From Gautieria morchelliformis (Eukaryota > Basidiomycota > Agaricomycetes > Gomphales > Gomphaceae), in the NCBI GenBank assembly GCA_015179125.1, contig WHVA01000222.1, positions 108,346 through 172,345 of the forward strand: 64,000 nt of DNA, given 5' to 3'. This document shows positions 31,424 through 41,967 of this stretch, piece by piece. Each line of letters begins with the position of its first letter. Position 1 is the first letter of the stretch. The position numbers and the translations under genes are program-made. The notes beneath the pieces were generated by a model. The model was not told the DNA's origin. It made no database searches and saw only the letters and a list, made by a program, of their open reading frames with translations.

Positions 31424-32067
31424 TGCTCTCGAACCCTCCCCCCTCTTCTATTACTTGGTACCTGCGTAGGCCATTTTTCATTGTATCTGCCCCACACTGA
31501 CTACGTAAAATACAGATAGACCCATGTTCTTGCGCAAGCCGCACCAGCTCTCACAATATGTCCCCTCGGCTGCCCTCACTCCCACAATAGACTGCTCCTG
31601 CCCTCACTCTGCTCGTGCTCAAACTCGATCTTGCTCTTACACTCAAGCTCTCGCTCTCGCAATATGTTCCCTCGGCTGCTCTCACTCTCCCAATATATCG
31701 CTTCCGCTCTCGCACCTGTCTCTACCGGCCATCAGCTCTCGTCTCTTCTATGATGGTTTGTAACTGCATGTGTCCATTTCATTGTTCACACTAGCTTTCA
31801 ATCAATGTATCTCTAAGTGCTTTTTCAGTAATAGAAAGTACTGTTTTATTGTGTTCTAGAGTACTATTTATAAGTAACTTAGGAGCGGAAAACCAGTGTT
31901 CTAGGACACTGAAAGCGGACATTCTAGCTACTAGATTTCGGTACGCAGCTTATCGAGAGGAAGCGTCAAAAATCCGCTCCCCGGTTACTTATTATCAGTA
32001 ACTTGGGCACTGAAAATTTGGTGCGTAATGTACTTATATTAAGTGCTCCGAGTTACTGCAGTGAATA

Positions 32068-33346
32068 GTAATTTACAAGGTACATTTAGAAGCCCTCAGT
32101 AGTATCGCAATCGATAGCAGCTGGCACTTATGCTAATACTCGGAGGAAGCTTGGTGGCATTGTTAAATTTGCTAACAATACATATCAGCGCGATTGTTGA
32201 TACTTTCAATTCAGTAAAACTCATTGCCCAGTGCTTTCGTGCTTCGTTTTGCTGTGGCGACGCCCTCGGTTGGAATCACCCATAGGACAAATGTAATAAT
32301 GCCATGCATGCAGCCATTATAACCCATGTGTTGATGTATTGAAGAGTATTGAAAAGTTCATGTCAGTTGCTCCCGTCTATGCACGTAGCCGACAGGATAC
32401 TCCTTAGGGTGTATGGCTTTTGTTCGCACGGCTTCTCTTTGTGTTCTCCCGGGTAGTATCCTGTTCGGATCTCTAGAGCCACAGAATGGACAACCCAATT
32501 AACCCTGCCGGTGGTTCAGGCTCTGCAGCAAGAGGAGGAGCAGCAGAGACAGCAGCAGCAGCCGCAGGGGCAGCGGCACTGGGGATAGTGCGAATACGGG
32601 GAAGGGTACCTAGAGGTGCAGGAGTAACCTGCGCCATTAATTGCGGCTGAAGGGCAAAGTCTGCAAATATACGATGTCTGACGGGCGCTGACAACACTGG
32701 CTCGCGCGGTCTACTTCACCCTGCCTCGTGCTTGGTGCCTTCTCCTGTAGATAAGTAACTATCATCACAACGACAACGTTCGCCGGTGGCGAGTGTGAGC
32801 CGCGGAGCCCAGGTTACAACTCCGCCCCAAGCTGCGTCCACTTTCATGCTCGACTTCGTGCGTGCCTTCCTCTCCAGCACCACGCCTTGGATCCAGATCC
32901 TGTAGCTATTGCTAATGGCCCAAATAGGAAACAAGCCGCCGCGCGCCAGGGCCCGGGAAAGGTTGGAAAGACGGATCCAAGTGTTGATCAAACCCGCGCC
33001 CGTAGGGTCGACTTAATCGACTAGCGCCTCGAGGCGCGCATGTTCCCGGTCTTGCTTTCGAGTCTTCGAATTCGGGAGCATATCTTCTGGGAGGTTCGGA
33101 TGATGACGAGTCACTGCAATAACCACCGGATTCCAGGCACCATCGTTCTCTCGATCAACAGACCATTGTTTTTCGTGTTTCACGGGAATCAATGGTGGTT
33201 CAGATTTGTTCAAATTGAAGGTTGATCATATATTGATATGCTGCCTGTAGTACCTTGTCTGAATTATACTGGGGTAACCTCCGCTGGTCTATCCTGGCAG
33301 CCACATTATATTGCCTAAACTCATAGCCGCATGCCAGCGGCGAATA
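32068..33346. other. No supportable gene
   Basis: A CAG/GCAGCA-rich patch (32,520-32,580) makes an Ala-rich frame on the minus strand and is probably low complexity. Other frames are short. The stretch leads up to the promoter of the peroxidase relic, where CATAAAAG (33,347-33,354) is a TATA-like box 62 bp before the ATG. Confidence 0.5.
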
Positions 33347-33415
33347 CATAAAAGTGCATCTTGCAGACATCGGTTTCTCCAGCCTTACTTCCTTTATCCC
33401 CTGACAGATCTTCTA

Positions 33416-34267
33416 ATGGCCTTCAAGTCTTTCGTTGCTTTCCTCTGCATTGCCCTTGCTGCTCACGCCACGACCACTGGCCGTGTCAAGTGTCCAGATG
33501 GCAATGTAGCTTCCCATTCTGCTTGCTGCCCGTTTTTCACCCTTCGCAATGACCTGCAAAATAACACGTAAGGTGTTGCTTCTGGGTTGCACAGCTCAGT
33601 TAGCTGATCAATTATTTAGTTTTTCATACCAGTGCGGTGAGGACACTCATGAGACAGTTCATCTCAGTTTCCGTTATTAGACCATTTCCAGATGACGGTG
33701 GTGTACATTTACTTACTCTAGCATTCTTCTCTTTCAGAAGATGCCATTGCATTCTCGCCAGCCCTAGAATATCAGGGGCTTCCAGCTGGTGGAGTTGCCG
33801 ACGGTTCTATGCTTACTTTCCCCAACTCAAGCTGAATTTCCACGCAAACCTCGGGATTTCTGACAGCGTTGAACTACTTACCCCCTTCCTCCACAACCAC
33901 ACCCAGGTCTCTGCAGGTGACCTCATTCAATTCGCTGCTGCCGTTGCTATTGGCAACTGTCCTGGTGCTCCCAAGTTGGAATTCATGGCCAGGCGTCCGA
34001 ATGCCACAGCCCCTGCCCCTGATGGTCTAATCCCTGAACCCCAGGACTCAGTCGATAAGATCTTTGCCCGTACAAAGGATGGTGGAAACTTCTCACCTGA
34101 TGAAGTGGTCGTCTTGCTAGCATCCCACTCCATTGCGAGAGCAGATCACGTTGACCCCTCAATCAAGGCTGTTCCCTTTGACTCGACGCCTTTCACCTTC
34201 AACACTCAAGCTTTCCTCGAGGTTTTGCTGAAGGGTACTGGATTCCCCGGAAGTCCAAACAACACTG
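33416..34267 (+). pseudogene. Class II manganese-peroxidase-like gene, decayed and truncated
   Basis: Exons 33,416-33,567, 33,620-33,672 and 33,738-~34,266 encode a secreted haem peroxidase of the fungal lignin-degrading class. The signal peptide is MAFKSFVAFLCIALAAHA, followed by a mature start with CPDG and a CC pair. The two Glu of the manganese site are kept (GEDTHE), as are the proximal-His motif [13 protein letters not shown], the segment DSTPFTF and [13 protein letters not shown]. Three lesions mark it as dead. The distal Arg and His of the usual R-x-x-F-H motif read H and Q (HLSFQDA). A one-base frameshift lies near 33,830 between DGSMLTFPN and LNFHANLG. Everything after NNTG at 34,267 is replaced by AT-rich DNA. 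The usual length is about 360-390 residues; only about 260 are represented. Confidence 0.85.
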
Positions 34268-34980
34268 GTCAGTTTACATCAGGAAAACCGAACAGCATGT
34301 ATATACCGTACATACGATATATATGTCTGAGACCACGGCTACATGAGCCCCGGTCTGAGACACTGCAGACCCCCCCTATTGTATGTACAGTATAACTGAT
34401 CTGGGATTGCTATATTGTACATACTGTATATACCGTATATACCATACATAGATGCCAAACCTTGTAAATTATTACTACAGTGTACATAGTGTATATATTG
34501 TATAGACAGCATACTACGGAGTAGGAATCTTAATAATAATATCACTTTAAATAATTCAAGTGAACATTTGACCAAGATATTGTTATTATTGCTAGCACTA
34601 GTAGTACTAGCAGTATCGGATTACCCTACTGGCTTATACTACCAAATGATTAATTCAAGCTCATGTACTAGTAGAGCTAGTAGCTGTCGTATGCACAGCC
34701 ACCATGGTGTGCGCGAAGTCTTCCAAACTTTCTTCATCATCAAAGGAAACATAGTTGTCATATGGACTTACCGACCCTTATCCCACAAACGTTCTGCAAT
34801 GCGATGCAGTCATCCAGATGACTCGATGAGAACACACGAAGGGACTCCATATATGTGGTGTAATGCGATCCATACGCCTTCACTTCAAGTGTTGGTGACT
34901 TGCCACAATTGGAAGGATCCAGGGTAGCAACTTCTACGTCGAGTGAATAATGTATCTATCGCAGTTCAACTTCAGTCACA
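34268..34980. other. AT-rich repeat-like DNA replacing the peroxidase 3' end
   Basis: TACATA, TATATACCGTA and TACAGTATA motifs recur in both orientations between 34,300 and 34,510, giving many short inverted repeats. No gene is visible, and no peroxidase C-terminus (the expected LQSD and ACFWQ motifs) appears. Confidence 0.5.
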
Positions 34981-36728
34981 AAATATAGATAAAATAAACA
35001 ACTTACTGCCACACAGGCAAAACCAATGACCGGAAGGGGTACAGGACAGAACGAACGAGGTGAAGCAGCAGCAAGCAATGTTGTTCCAGTGAACCCGATG
35101 TGGAGGACGGCCATCTCTAAAGAGGGGTGATTGAACCGACCAGTCCTGGCCGGTTTCTAGGAAAGTAATATTGAGCAGATAACATAGCGTGAAGATGGAG
35201 GCTTACCCCCATTTGCCCTGTTACTATCTCACCCTCTGCGCAGAATCCAACCTGTCCGTAGAGAAAATTGCCGTTCTTTGCCAGGTTCGCAGCGATGGTC
35301 TTCCTGAGCTGTAGGCTTGCATATTGTTCAAGGTGAAATGAAGGGATGATTTGGAGGCCAATCTTTCGCACATGTGCACTGTGCCCGCCCATTTCTGATA
35401 AACTGCATGTGAGATGACAAAAATCAGTAGATAACAAGTAAGAGATAAGACATTGACTTACATATTGCCGAACATGCTCATTAGCTGGTATAATCGTCAA
35501 GGTGTTGCAGATCTCCTGTGCGCAGGACCATGCGTCTGGCTGTCCATTGTGTTGTGATACCAGCTACCTCCGGAAACATGTGCTCGAGGACTAGGTTGGA
35601 CTTGAACATCACGTTGCCTGCTACAAGTTGACTCCTCATGGGGGGAGGGGCTGAACTCAACGTTTTGCCATCCCATGTAATGTTTTCATCAGGAGAATCA
35701 GTGATGATGGGTGCTGGACTGGCAGGGTAAGATGGAGGGGTGATACTGGAGATAGCTGGTGAGAACGAAGTGGTGGACGGAGCAGGGGAGAGAGTTCGTT
35801 GTGAAGGCTGAGGCGAAGCATTGAGCCTGGCATGAACCACTTTCAACTCGGTGGGAAGGTCACCACGACGCTTCATGGGTTTACTGCAAGTGACAGGGGC
35901 CGACTGCTGGGCTTCAGTGGGAACCGGTGGTCGAGCAGAAGGCTGGGGAGCCTAGCAGAAAAAAGGTCAGATAAAATAAATTAATTGTGCCATACATACC
36001 TCAGACTGGTGCCCGACAGTGAGTTCCTTGAGCTCGTGTTGGATGCTAGAGCTAACAGTGGCATGCCACACCGTAATCTGCGACTCACCAGCAGAAGGCG
36101 GGCATCGACTGTCATCGACAGTAATGTCGATATGGTCGGCCTTGGTGTTGTTACCTGTCACACCAGCATAGTTACTGGGGTGGCTATCGTCCAATGGAAA
36201 ACCTGGATGGTTGGAGAACATAGTGGGATCGAGGTTGGAGGAGAGGGGGAAATTATGGTCCAGTGAAAAGGTTTCGAGGTCACCGAAGGCCATTCCATTT
36301 AAAAGATTGTCGTCAATATCTGTGTCAAGTGTGTCATTAGGAACAGTAGAGCGGTAATTGCTTGGTGTTTGCTGGTTAAGAGGGTGCTGTGACTAAAAAA
36401 TAAAATCAATAACAGGCTTGACTGCATAAAAATAACATAGACTTGCCTGGAGTGTTTTCTGGATAAGAGGGCGCTGCAACTAAAAAATAAGATCAATAAG
36501 CTGCATAACTACATAAATATAAAATAGGACTTGCCTCAGGGGGTGTTTGCTGGTTAAGAGGGTGCTGCAACTAAAAAATAAAATCAATAAATGGAATAAC
36601 TACATAAAAATAACATGTGGACTTGCCTGGGGAATCCCTCCATGCCCATGATGCCCATGGCCTGGCACCGCTGAGACCTGCGAGGCTCTACCAGATAAGT
36701 TCCATGTGTTTGAACCGCTAGACCGAAG
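34981..36728 (-). CDS. Unrecognised multi-exon agaricomycete gene with repeated mini-exons (possibly DUF6532-like)
   Basis: On the minus strand exons 36,728-36,627, 36,570-36,535, 36,479-36,447, 36,392-36,000 and 35,951-35,462 join in one frame. The first three introns between them start with GCAAGT (GC-AG introns); the next has a normal GTATGT donor. The protein is His/Gly- then Gln/Pro-rich, then has LNGMAFGDLETFSLDHNF, a Ser/Pro-rich linker, and a conserved-looking part with MRSQLVAGNVMFKSNLVLEHMF. A stop at 35,481 interrupts, but an overlapping frame continues (IIPANEHVRQY, then LQLRKTIAANLAKNGNFLYG after an intron), so one base may be missing or an intron unseen. The AKNGNFLYG-type segment recalls DUF6532-like proteins linked to fungal transposons; this is weak. 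No start codon was found upstream of 36,728. Part of the gene exists as an inverted copy at 36,857-37,497. Confidence 0.45.
36393..36626 (-). repeat. Tandem exon-intron units with GC-AG introns
   Basis: Three ~90-bp units each consist of an exon of 33-36 nt (TTGCAGCRCCCTCTTA...CAG/GAG) and an intron of about 54 nt running from GCAAGTC to TTTTTTAG. Introns are 36,626-36,571, 36,534-36,480 and 36,446-36,393. All three donors are GC, and all exons keep phase 0, adding 11-12 Gln/Pro/Leu-rich residues each. The inverted copy at 36,857-37,140 has the same units. Confidence 0.75.
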
Positions 36729-36856
36729 CTGCATTAGAGTAGTAGGAGAAATGATTAAGTTGGAAGATTAAAAAGATAAAAGGAGTGTGGTAGAAGTGCG
36801 CCGATGAATGAAGGTGGTGAAAGTAGAGGGCAAAGGGCAAGAGAATTTGAGCCGGA
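36729..36856. other. Spacer between the inverted arms
   Basis: Purine-rich DNA with no coding sequence separates the minus-strand gene from its inverted partial copy. Confidence 0.5.
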
Positions 36857-37497
36857 TTTTATTTTTATATAGTTATGCAGCTTATTGATCTTATTTTTTA
36901 GTTGCAGCGCCCTCTTAACCAGCAAACACCCCTGAGGCAAGTCCTATTTTATTTTTATGTAGTTATGCAGCTTATTGATCTTATTTTTTAGTTGCAGCGC
37001 CCTCTTATCTAGCAAACACTCCAGGCAAGTCTATGTTATTTTTATGCAGTCAAGCCTGTTATTGATTTTATTTTTTAGTCGCAGCACCTTCTTATCCAGC
37101 AAACACTCCAGGCAAGTCCTATGTTATTTTTATGCAGTCAAGCCACCAGTCTGAGGTATGTACGGCACAGTTAATTTATATTATCTGACCTTTTTTCTGT
37201 GAGGCTCCCCAGCCTTCTGCTTGACCATCGGTTCCCACTGAAGCCCAGCAGTCAGCCCCCATCACTCACAGTACCCATGAAGCGTCGTGGCGACCTTGCC
37301 ACCGACTTGAAAGCAGTTCATGCCAGACTCAATCCTTCACCTCAGCCTTCACAATGAACTCTCTCCCCTGCTCCGTCCACCACTTCGTCCTCACCAGCTA
37401 TCTCCAGTATCACCCCTCCATCTTACCCTGCCAGTCCAGCACCCACCATCGCCGATTCTCCTGATGAAAACATTACATGGGATGGCAAAACGTTGAG
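36857..37497 (+). pseudogene. Inverted partial copy of the minus-strand gene
   Basis: The plus strand repeats the mini-exon array (exon cores at about 36,901, 36,991 and 37,080 with GCAAGT donors) and then the exon beginning GCTCCCCAGCC (about 37,202), matching the reverse complement of 36,535-35,650. The 393-nt exon in between is missing: the copy jumps from the end of an intron directly to CAGTCTGAG. It carries stops and frameshifts (for example TGA after CAGCCTTCACAA) and ends at about 37,497. The two arms form a large imperfect palindrome. Confidence 0.75.
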
Positions 37498-37935
37498 TTA
37501 TGTTGAGTATGTATGTCATTCCACTGTCTCCCTTTGGCATTAGCACAGTACTGACATATTTGCTTTTCTGATTGGTCTCTCTCTCCCGTCGCCGTCGCAT
37601 GTCATCACCACAATCGACGTCATGTCCCTACATGCATGCGCGTTTCGCTGATGTGATGAACACTACACCGCTCCACTCACCTACCTTGGCCGTTGCCCCT
37701 CCAGCCTGCTAACCTATATTGCCCATACCGACCCCCTCCCGCGCGCCACCGCTCACGCACCACCTCATCGGCGCCCTCACATATTTTGTGCCCACATCCC
37801 CCGTGGGGACAAGCCGTGTCGGGGGCAGGAGCAGCGGGAAGGCTGCCGCCGCCAATGCGGACGCGGATTCTATACTTGCAGCCATTCTCCTCATCATACT
37901 TTGATTTTGTTGCTATGCTTTGATGTAGTTATAAC
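37498..37935. other. No supportable gene
   Basis: A GC-rich patch (37,730-37,870) opens short frames on both strands, one ending in a hydrophobic tail, but no family is recognisable. The right edge is the target duplication CTAGCTC (37,936-37,942) of a LINE. Confidence 0.5.
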
Positions 37936-37942
37936 CTAGCTC

Positions 37943-40111
37943 AAAGGAAAATTGTAAAGATGTGGATCTTAAGCCTTGTGTCACAAGAACACAACAGAAC
38001 TTGACCAATGTGTGGTATTCTGAATGCTACGTAGTGACAGTGTAAGGTGAGATGCGATGGGAACCGCTGACCGGTTCCCATGCATAAACTATACAGTGGG
38101 TCCCTAAGGGGCCACTGGGATCAGGTAATAACTAGTATACATACATGGATACATAGGTTATTTACACCCTCCCCCTCTATAGACAACTATAGGGCACTGT
38201 CTAGGACTCATAGAGGTCATCCATAGGCTCTTTTGTAGCTCTCCTCTCTGCACCTTGTATTTCAGGCATACGAAGAGGAAGTGGTGTACAGTCTCTGCCG
38301 CTCTCCTACACGCCGGGTATAAAGGGGTGTCGACTTTCCCTATCTTATGCAGGTGTTTGTTCAGCGGTATGTGTCCCGTTCTGAGCTGTATGAGAAGCGT
38401 CGCCTGTCGTCTTGGGAGTCCAGCACTGAGTCTAGAGTACGCTGCAGAGGGCATGGACGGGTCAACTTTATGCGCAAATCTCGCTCTGGGGGACTTAGCA
38501 AACATCACTTTAGCCTCCTGCTTAAGCTCTTTGTGGTGTCTCTGAAGCTCCGCTGCTTTACTGGTCAGTAGTCTTCCTCTGCACTCGATTGGGATGCTCG
38601 TCTCTTCGGAGGATGCTCCTCTGGCGGCTTTTTTGGCTTCCTCATCCGCCCTCTCATTCCCTCTTATCCCCTTGTGTCCCGGTACCCACCGCATGTGTAC
38701 CTTTGTTCCCGTCTGCCAGTGTGTGACCCCCTCGATCTGTCGGTGCAGTGCGTTAACCAGGTACTGACCCGATATCTGCTTTTCCTGCCTCGTCGTCCGT
38801 ATGGCCACCTGATTGTCTAGACTTATGACGTAGCCGCTTTCCCTTTCCATGTTTAGGAGCTTCGCTCCTAGAGCCGCCCTGACCACTTCCGCCTTCGAAG
38901 ACCATGTGCTCCTGTCCTGTTCCTAGATAGAGTCTCACTGCCTTTGTCTCTATGCCGTCTCTGTAGAGTACTGCTGCCGCCCCGACTCCCGTGTCCACGC
39001 ACGACCCATCCGAGAATATCTGCACACTGGTCCGATCGGCTGCAAGCTCCGCGGTGGCTTGTTTCTCGTCCGGGGGTATTCGTATGTCGAAAGTGGGCAT
39101 CCACTTTGGGCGGTAGGTGACTGTCTGTATCTTTTCCATGTTGTTCGGCTCTATGTTGAAGGTTCGCATGATTTCGTGTAGGGGGCTTCGATGCTTCTTG
39201 ACGTAACGGCGCGCCGCCCTCTGGACTTTCGGTGCGAGTGGGTGTTTATCCGGGAGGCACGCTAGGCGTATGGCTGCTCGATGAACGATCTTTGACACGA
39301 GCAGTCGGAAAGGCAATAAATTGGCGTGTGCGTCTATGGTGTCCGTGGCGGTTGTCCTCATAGCCCCTGTTATCGTCAGCCCAGCCTGTCGTTGGATTCT
39401 AGAGAGCTTGTTGATGTGTCCCTTTGACCCTTTGCTACGTGCTGTGCTCGGTATGAGGAAGATATCCGCTGCATACAACATCCTTGGTACCGCAACGGCC
39501 AAATAGAACTGGCGCATGTGTCTTGCTGCGGTCCCCTTGGTCGGCTTAGCTTGTCTCCTGTATTGCCCCACGAATTTCTCTCCTTTCGCCAGAGCGTAAT
39601 TGACGTGTTCTTTGTAGCGCAGTTCCTGATCCACTATGATGCCTAAGAATTTGTGGGAGGTGGAGGGGTTTATTGTATGATGGCCAATTTTTATCGTGGG
39701 GCGTGTCAAGGGCCTAGTCTTCCTGGTGTGTGACGGGTCCGTTTCTCGTCTCCTGGTAAAACCGATCAGTGCAAACTTCTCCACTGCAAAGTGGCACTCA
39801 TGGGTGTCTGCCCAACTCATTGCGCCGCCTCTCCTCATCATCGTGTCTTCTAGCTTGCTGAAGGCTTCGATGAAGTCTCTACCATCTGCGATCAGCGTAG
39901 TGTCGTCCACAAATCCTACGCAGTCTTCGCCATTCTTGCGGTTCGCAGTTTCGATTAAGTCGGCGTTGTAGTACTGATAGGCGATGGCTGAGAGCGGGCA
40001 GCCTTGATCCATGCCTCGTCCTATCTCCCACATGTGCGTGTTGTAATCGTCAAAGCTTACCGTCGTTCGGCGGCCCTGTACCTTCCGTTTGATCCACTCA
40101 AGGGGATCCGG
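37943..40111 (-). mobile_element. 5'-truncated LINE with ORF2 remnant, flanked by CTAGCTC duplications
   Basis: CTAGCTC occurs at 37,936-37,942 and again at 40,112-40,118, directly outside the LINE sequence, and is taken as a 7-bp target duplication. The 3' tail (low coordinates) is the same family tail found after the ORF1-only copies at 22,108-22,358 and 61,600-61,854. The 5' end is truncated inside the reverse transcriptase and abuts a Plavaka-like fragment. Confidence 0.8.
38158..40103 (-). pseudogene. LINE ORF2: reverse transcriptase C-terminal part and RNase H, frameshifted
   Basis: The minus strand begins inside the reverse transcriptase (LEWIKRKVQGRRTTVSFDDY), then GMDQGCPLSAIAYQYYNADL and the catalytic GFVDDTTLI (near 39,915), thumb-like sequence, and an RNase H domain starting VQIFSDGSCVDTG. 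An extra base near 38,899 shifts the frame; the RNase H continues in the next frame with ISLDNQVAI and HMRWVPGHKGIRGNERADEEA. A final Cys-containing segment (PACRRAAETVHHFLFVC) follows. Order RT then RNase H is that of Tad-like fungal LINEs. The endonuclease and N-terminal RT are lost. In another frame the end reads EPMDDLYES, matching the LMDDLYE end of ORF1 in the other copies. Confidence 0.9.
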
Positions 40112-40118
40112 CTAGCTC

Positions 40119-41200
40119 TCATCGGCGTCGAAAGGGGGACGGCTGGCTCTCCCAAACGCACCTCCTCGGGCATACTCTCACGTCTGGCCCGCTTTCTTTT
40201 GCGCTTCCGAGACTTCGTCATCCCTGTAGGTACCATGATCGGCACGCTGCACCGCTTCCAGCCATCGGATGGGGCCACAAAATCCGGGAGTTTCTTCATC
40301 TTCGTACTGCCAATTTTTCATCCCATGACACCCCAGCCAACTCTTGCGGAATAAAATCTTCCGCCAAGATCACGTCGTCCACCAGTTGCTTCAGACTCAC
40401 TCTCGACTTTGTATTCCCCGCACCCCAGAACCAGTCTCCGAGCCGCCAGGCACTGATGTTCGGATACGGCCAGTGATACTCGGCCAGTGACAGCTTCCTC
40501 TGAGATGACTGCGAACATGGCAGTTGTTCCCCAGTTGAGGCCTTGTCACCGGCCACCCGATGTTCATCTGGAATCCTTGCAGGCCAGCCATGGTACACGC
40601 GCGACAACCCGAAGGCATTTGCACTGGTCCTGACAGCCTGCGTTAGCCTCAAACGCACCCCTTGTGCAAGTTGAATGAACGTGCGAGTCACAGCAACCGA
40701 GTCCCCCTCCACAGGGGCTCAGGCTCCCGCTCGGGGCCAGCAGGGGCGCGGGTCCCTCAGGTAACATATCCAGGATTTTGCGAGTGGGCCGACGTGTCCG
40801 GTGACCAGGGCCCAGCCGTTCTTGACTCACGGACTCGCGTACCGGACTCGGAGGTGAGGGCCCGCCGGCATCGTGATGACATGAGATGGCGTCCCCCGGG
40901 TCGTGATTACTCTGAGGGGATTGGCCCCATGGCCCCTATAAATCTCCTAGTGCCGCCCCATCCTCATGTGGTGGTAGTGGCCTTCCTGAACCTGATTTGG
41001 CCTTGTCCGACTGGAAGGGCCCGGGGCAGCGGCGGTCCGCTCAGGCTGACGGTGCACACGCTTCCGCTTTCGAGGACGCACTTGTTCGGCTGCCGCCTGT
41101 GCGCGTTCATTAGCCTCAATGTGCGCCGGACAATGCATCAGGTGTTTGGTGAATGTATTGTCGCGCTTGAATTGTTATCCACACAGGCATTCCAGAGGCA
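40119..41200 (-). pseudogene. Plavaka-like (CMC) transposase, N-terminal fragment
   Basis: On the minus strand a broken zinc-finger-like motif (CLCG, a stop, then FKRDNTFTKHLMHC) is followed by a basic, Pro-rich linker, SANAFGLSRVYHGWPARIPDE, YPNISAWRLGDWFWGAG and KQLVDDVILAEDFIPQEL. Near 40,300 the frame shifts, and DGWKRCSVPIMVPTG follows with a basic tail. This order (N-terminal finger, FGL-RVY, G-W-W, D-F.P.d, V-I-VPTG) is what I recall of Plavaka elements in mushroom fungi. The catalytic region is absent, cut by the LINE insertion at 40,112. Stops and the frameshift make it non-functional. Confidence 0.6.
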
Positions 41201-41967
41201 TCGCGAGTGGTCAAGGCAGTTAGTACGCACAGGGAATAAACGGCAACTACGGGCATGTCTCGACGGTGCCCCACGCCGTGTCCGAGTCAGCTAGTACAAG
41301 GAGGCATTAGTACTGGAGGGGGCGCGTGGCGGCCGCGCTGCGACCATGATCGGGTCACGGGCTCAAGGGACCGGGCCCTGCTTTAACACAGGCGCCCCTA
41401 TCTATAATGAAGGCCAGTCAACTTGAAGTTGACTGGTTTAGCACGTCTGGACCGTGTCTGGCAAATATGTGATGTTGTTGGGCCATGATGCCGACCAGGC
41501 GGCCTTAAGAGGGCAATCCACACCCGGGATGACGGCGGGATTGCGATCGCACGGTCATCCTGATTGTGGGTGGCCCTGCGGCCCCATCATGGGGTCGGAC
41601 GGAGCGCGAGGGATGACAGCCATTCGAGAGTCTGCGCGTGCTGGTGAAACACCGCTTTTAGTGATGAATATGATCACATAAGCACGTCGAGATCAAGATT
41701 AAACATTCCTAAAACGTAAATTTGGCGAGATTTAGCCCTTATACCTTCGATGGAAGATTGCAATATTCCCTAGACTCCCATGCGCTGATCACTGCCATGG
41801 AGTTTCTAGCCAATCGAGTCGATTGGCTAATGCAGGGTCCGTGGTATGCTCGGGAAGCTTCGTAACCTGGCCGCGCATGGCAGTGACCAGTCGATTCAAT
41901 TCAATATCGGTACTTAATAGCTTTGCTGCTCGTCTTTCACCCCCGCAACTGCCTCCATCTCTGCGCA
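41201..41967. other. No gene; two odd-length palindromes
   Basis: No coding sequence is supported. CCAGTCAACTT-G-AAGTTGACTGG (41,414-41,436) and TAGCCAATCGA-G-TCGATTGGCTA (41,817-41,839) are perfect 11-bp inverted repeats around one central G. ATCACTGCCATG (41,789-41,800) and CATGGCAGTGA (about 41,876-41,887) are a further outer inverted pair around the second. The stretch ends at the methyltransferase start. Confidence 0.7.

Larger units (their letters stand above)
25525..32063. mobile_element. CACTA/CMC-type DNA transposon, structurally complete
   Basis: The left end reads CACTGTAGAAAACTC and the right end, on the other strand, CACTGCAGTAACTCG, so both ends start CACTG(T/C)AG with further partial match. 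AATA directly precedes the left end (25,521-25,524) and follows the right end (32,064-32,067), consistent with a 4-bp target duplication. Between them lie two divergent genes: a Tnp2-type transposase on the minus strand (26,085-29,294) and a ten-exon companion gene on the plus strand (29,455-31,423). Subterminal regions carry repeated GAGCACT/AGTGCTC motifs, a hallmark of CACTA elements. Total length is 6,539 bp. The transposase has one premature stop. Confidence 0.85.

Noticed and set aside
37719-37904. Short plus-strand frame with hydrophobic C-terminus
   Set aside because: GC-rich patch open on both strands, no homologue recognised, no start context.
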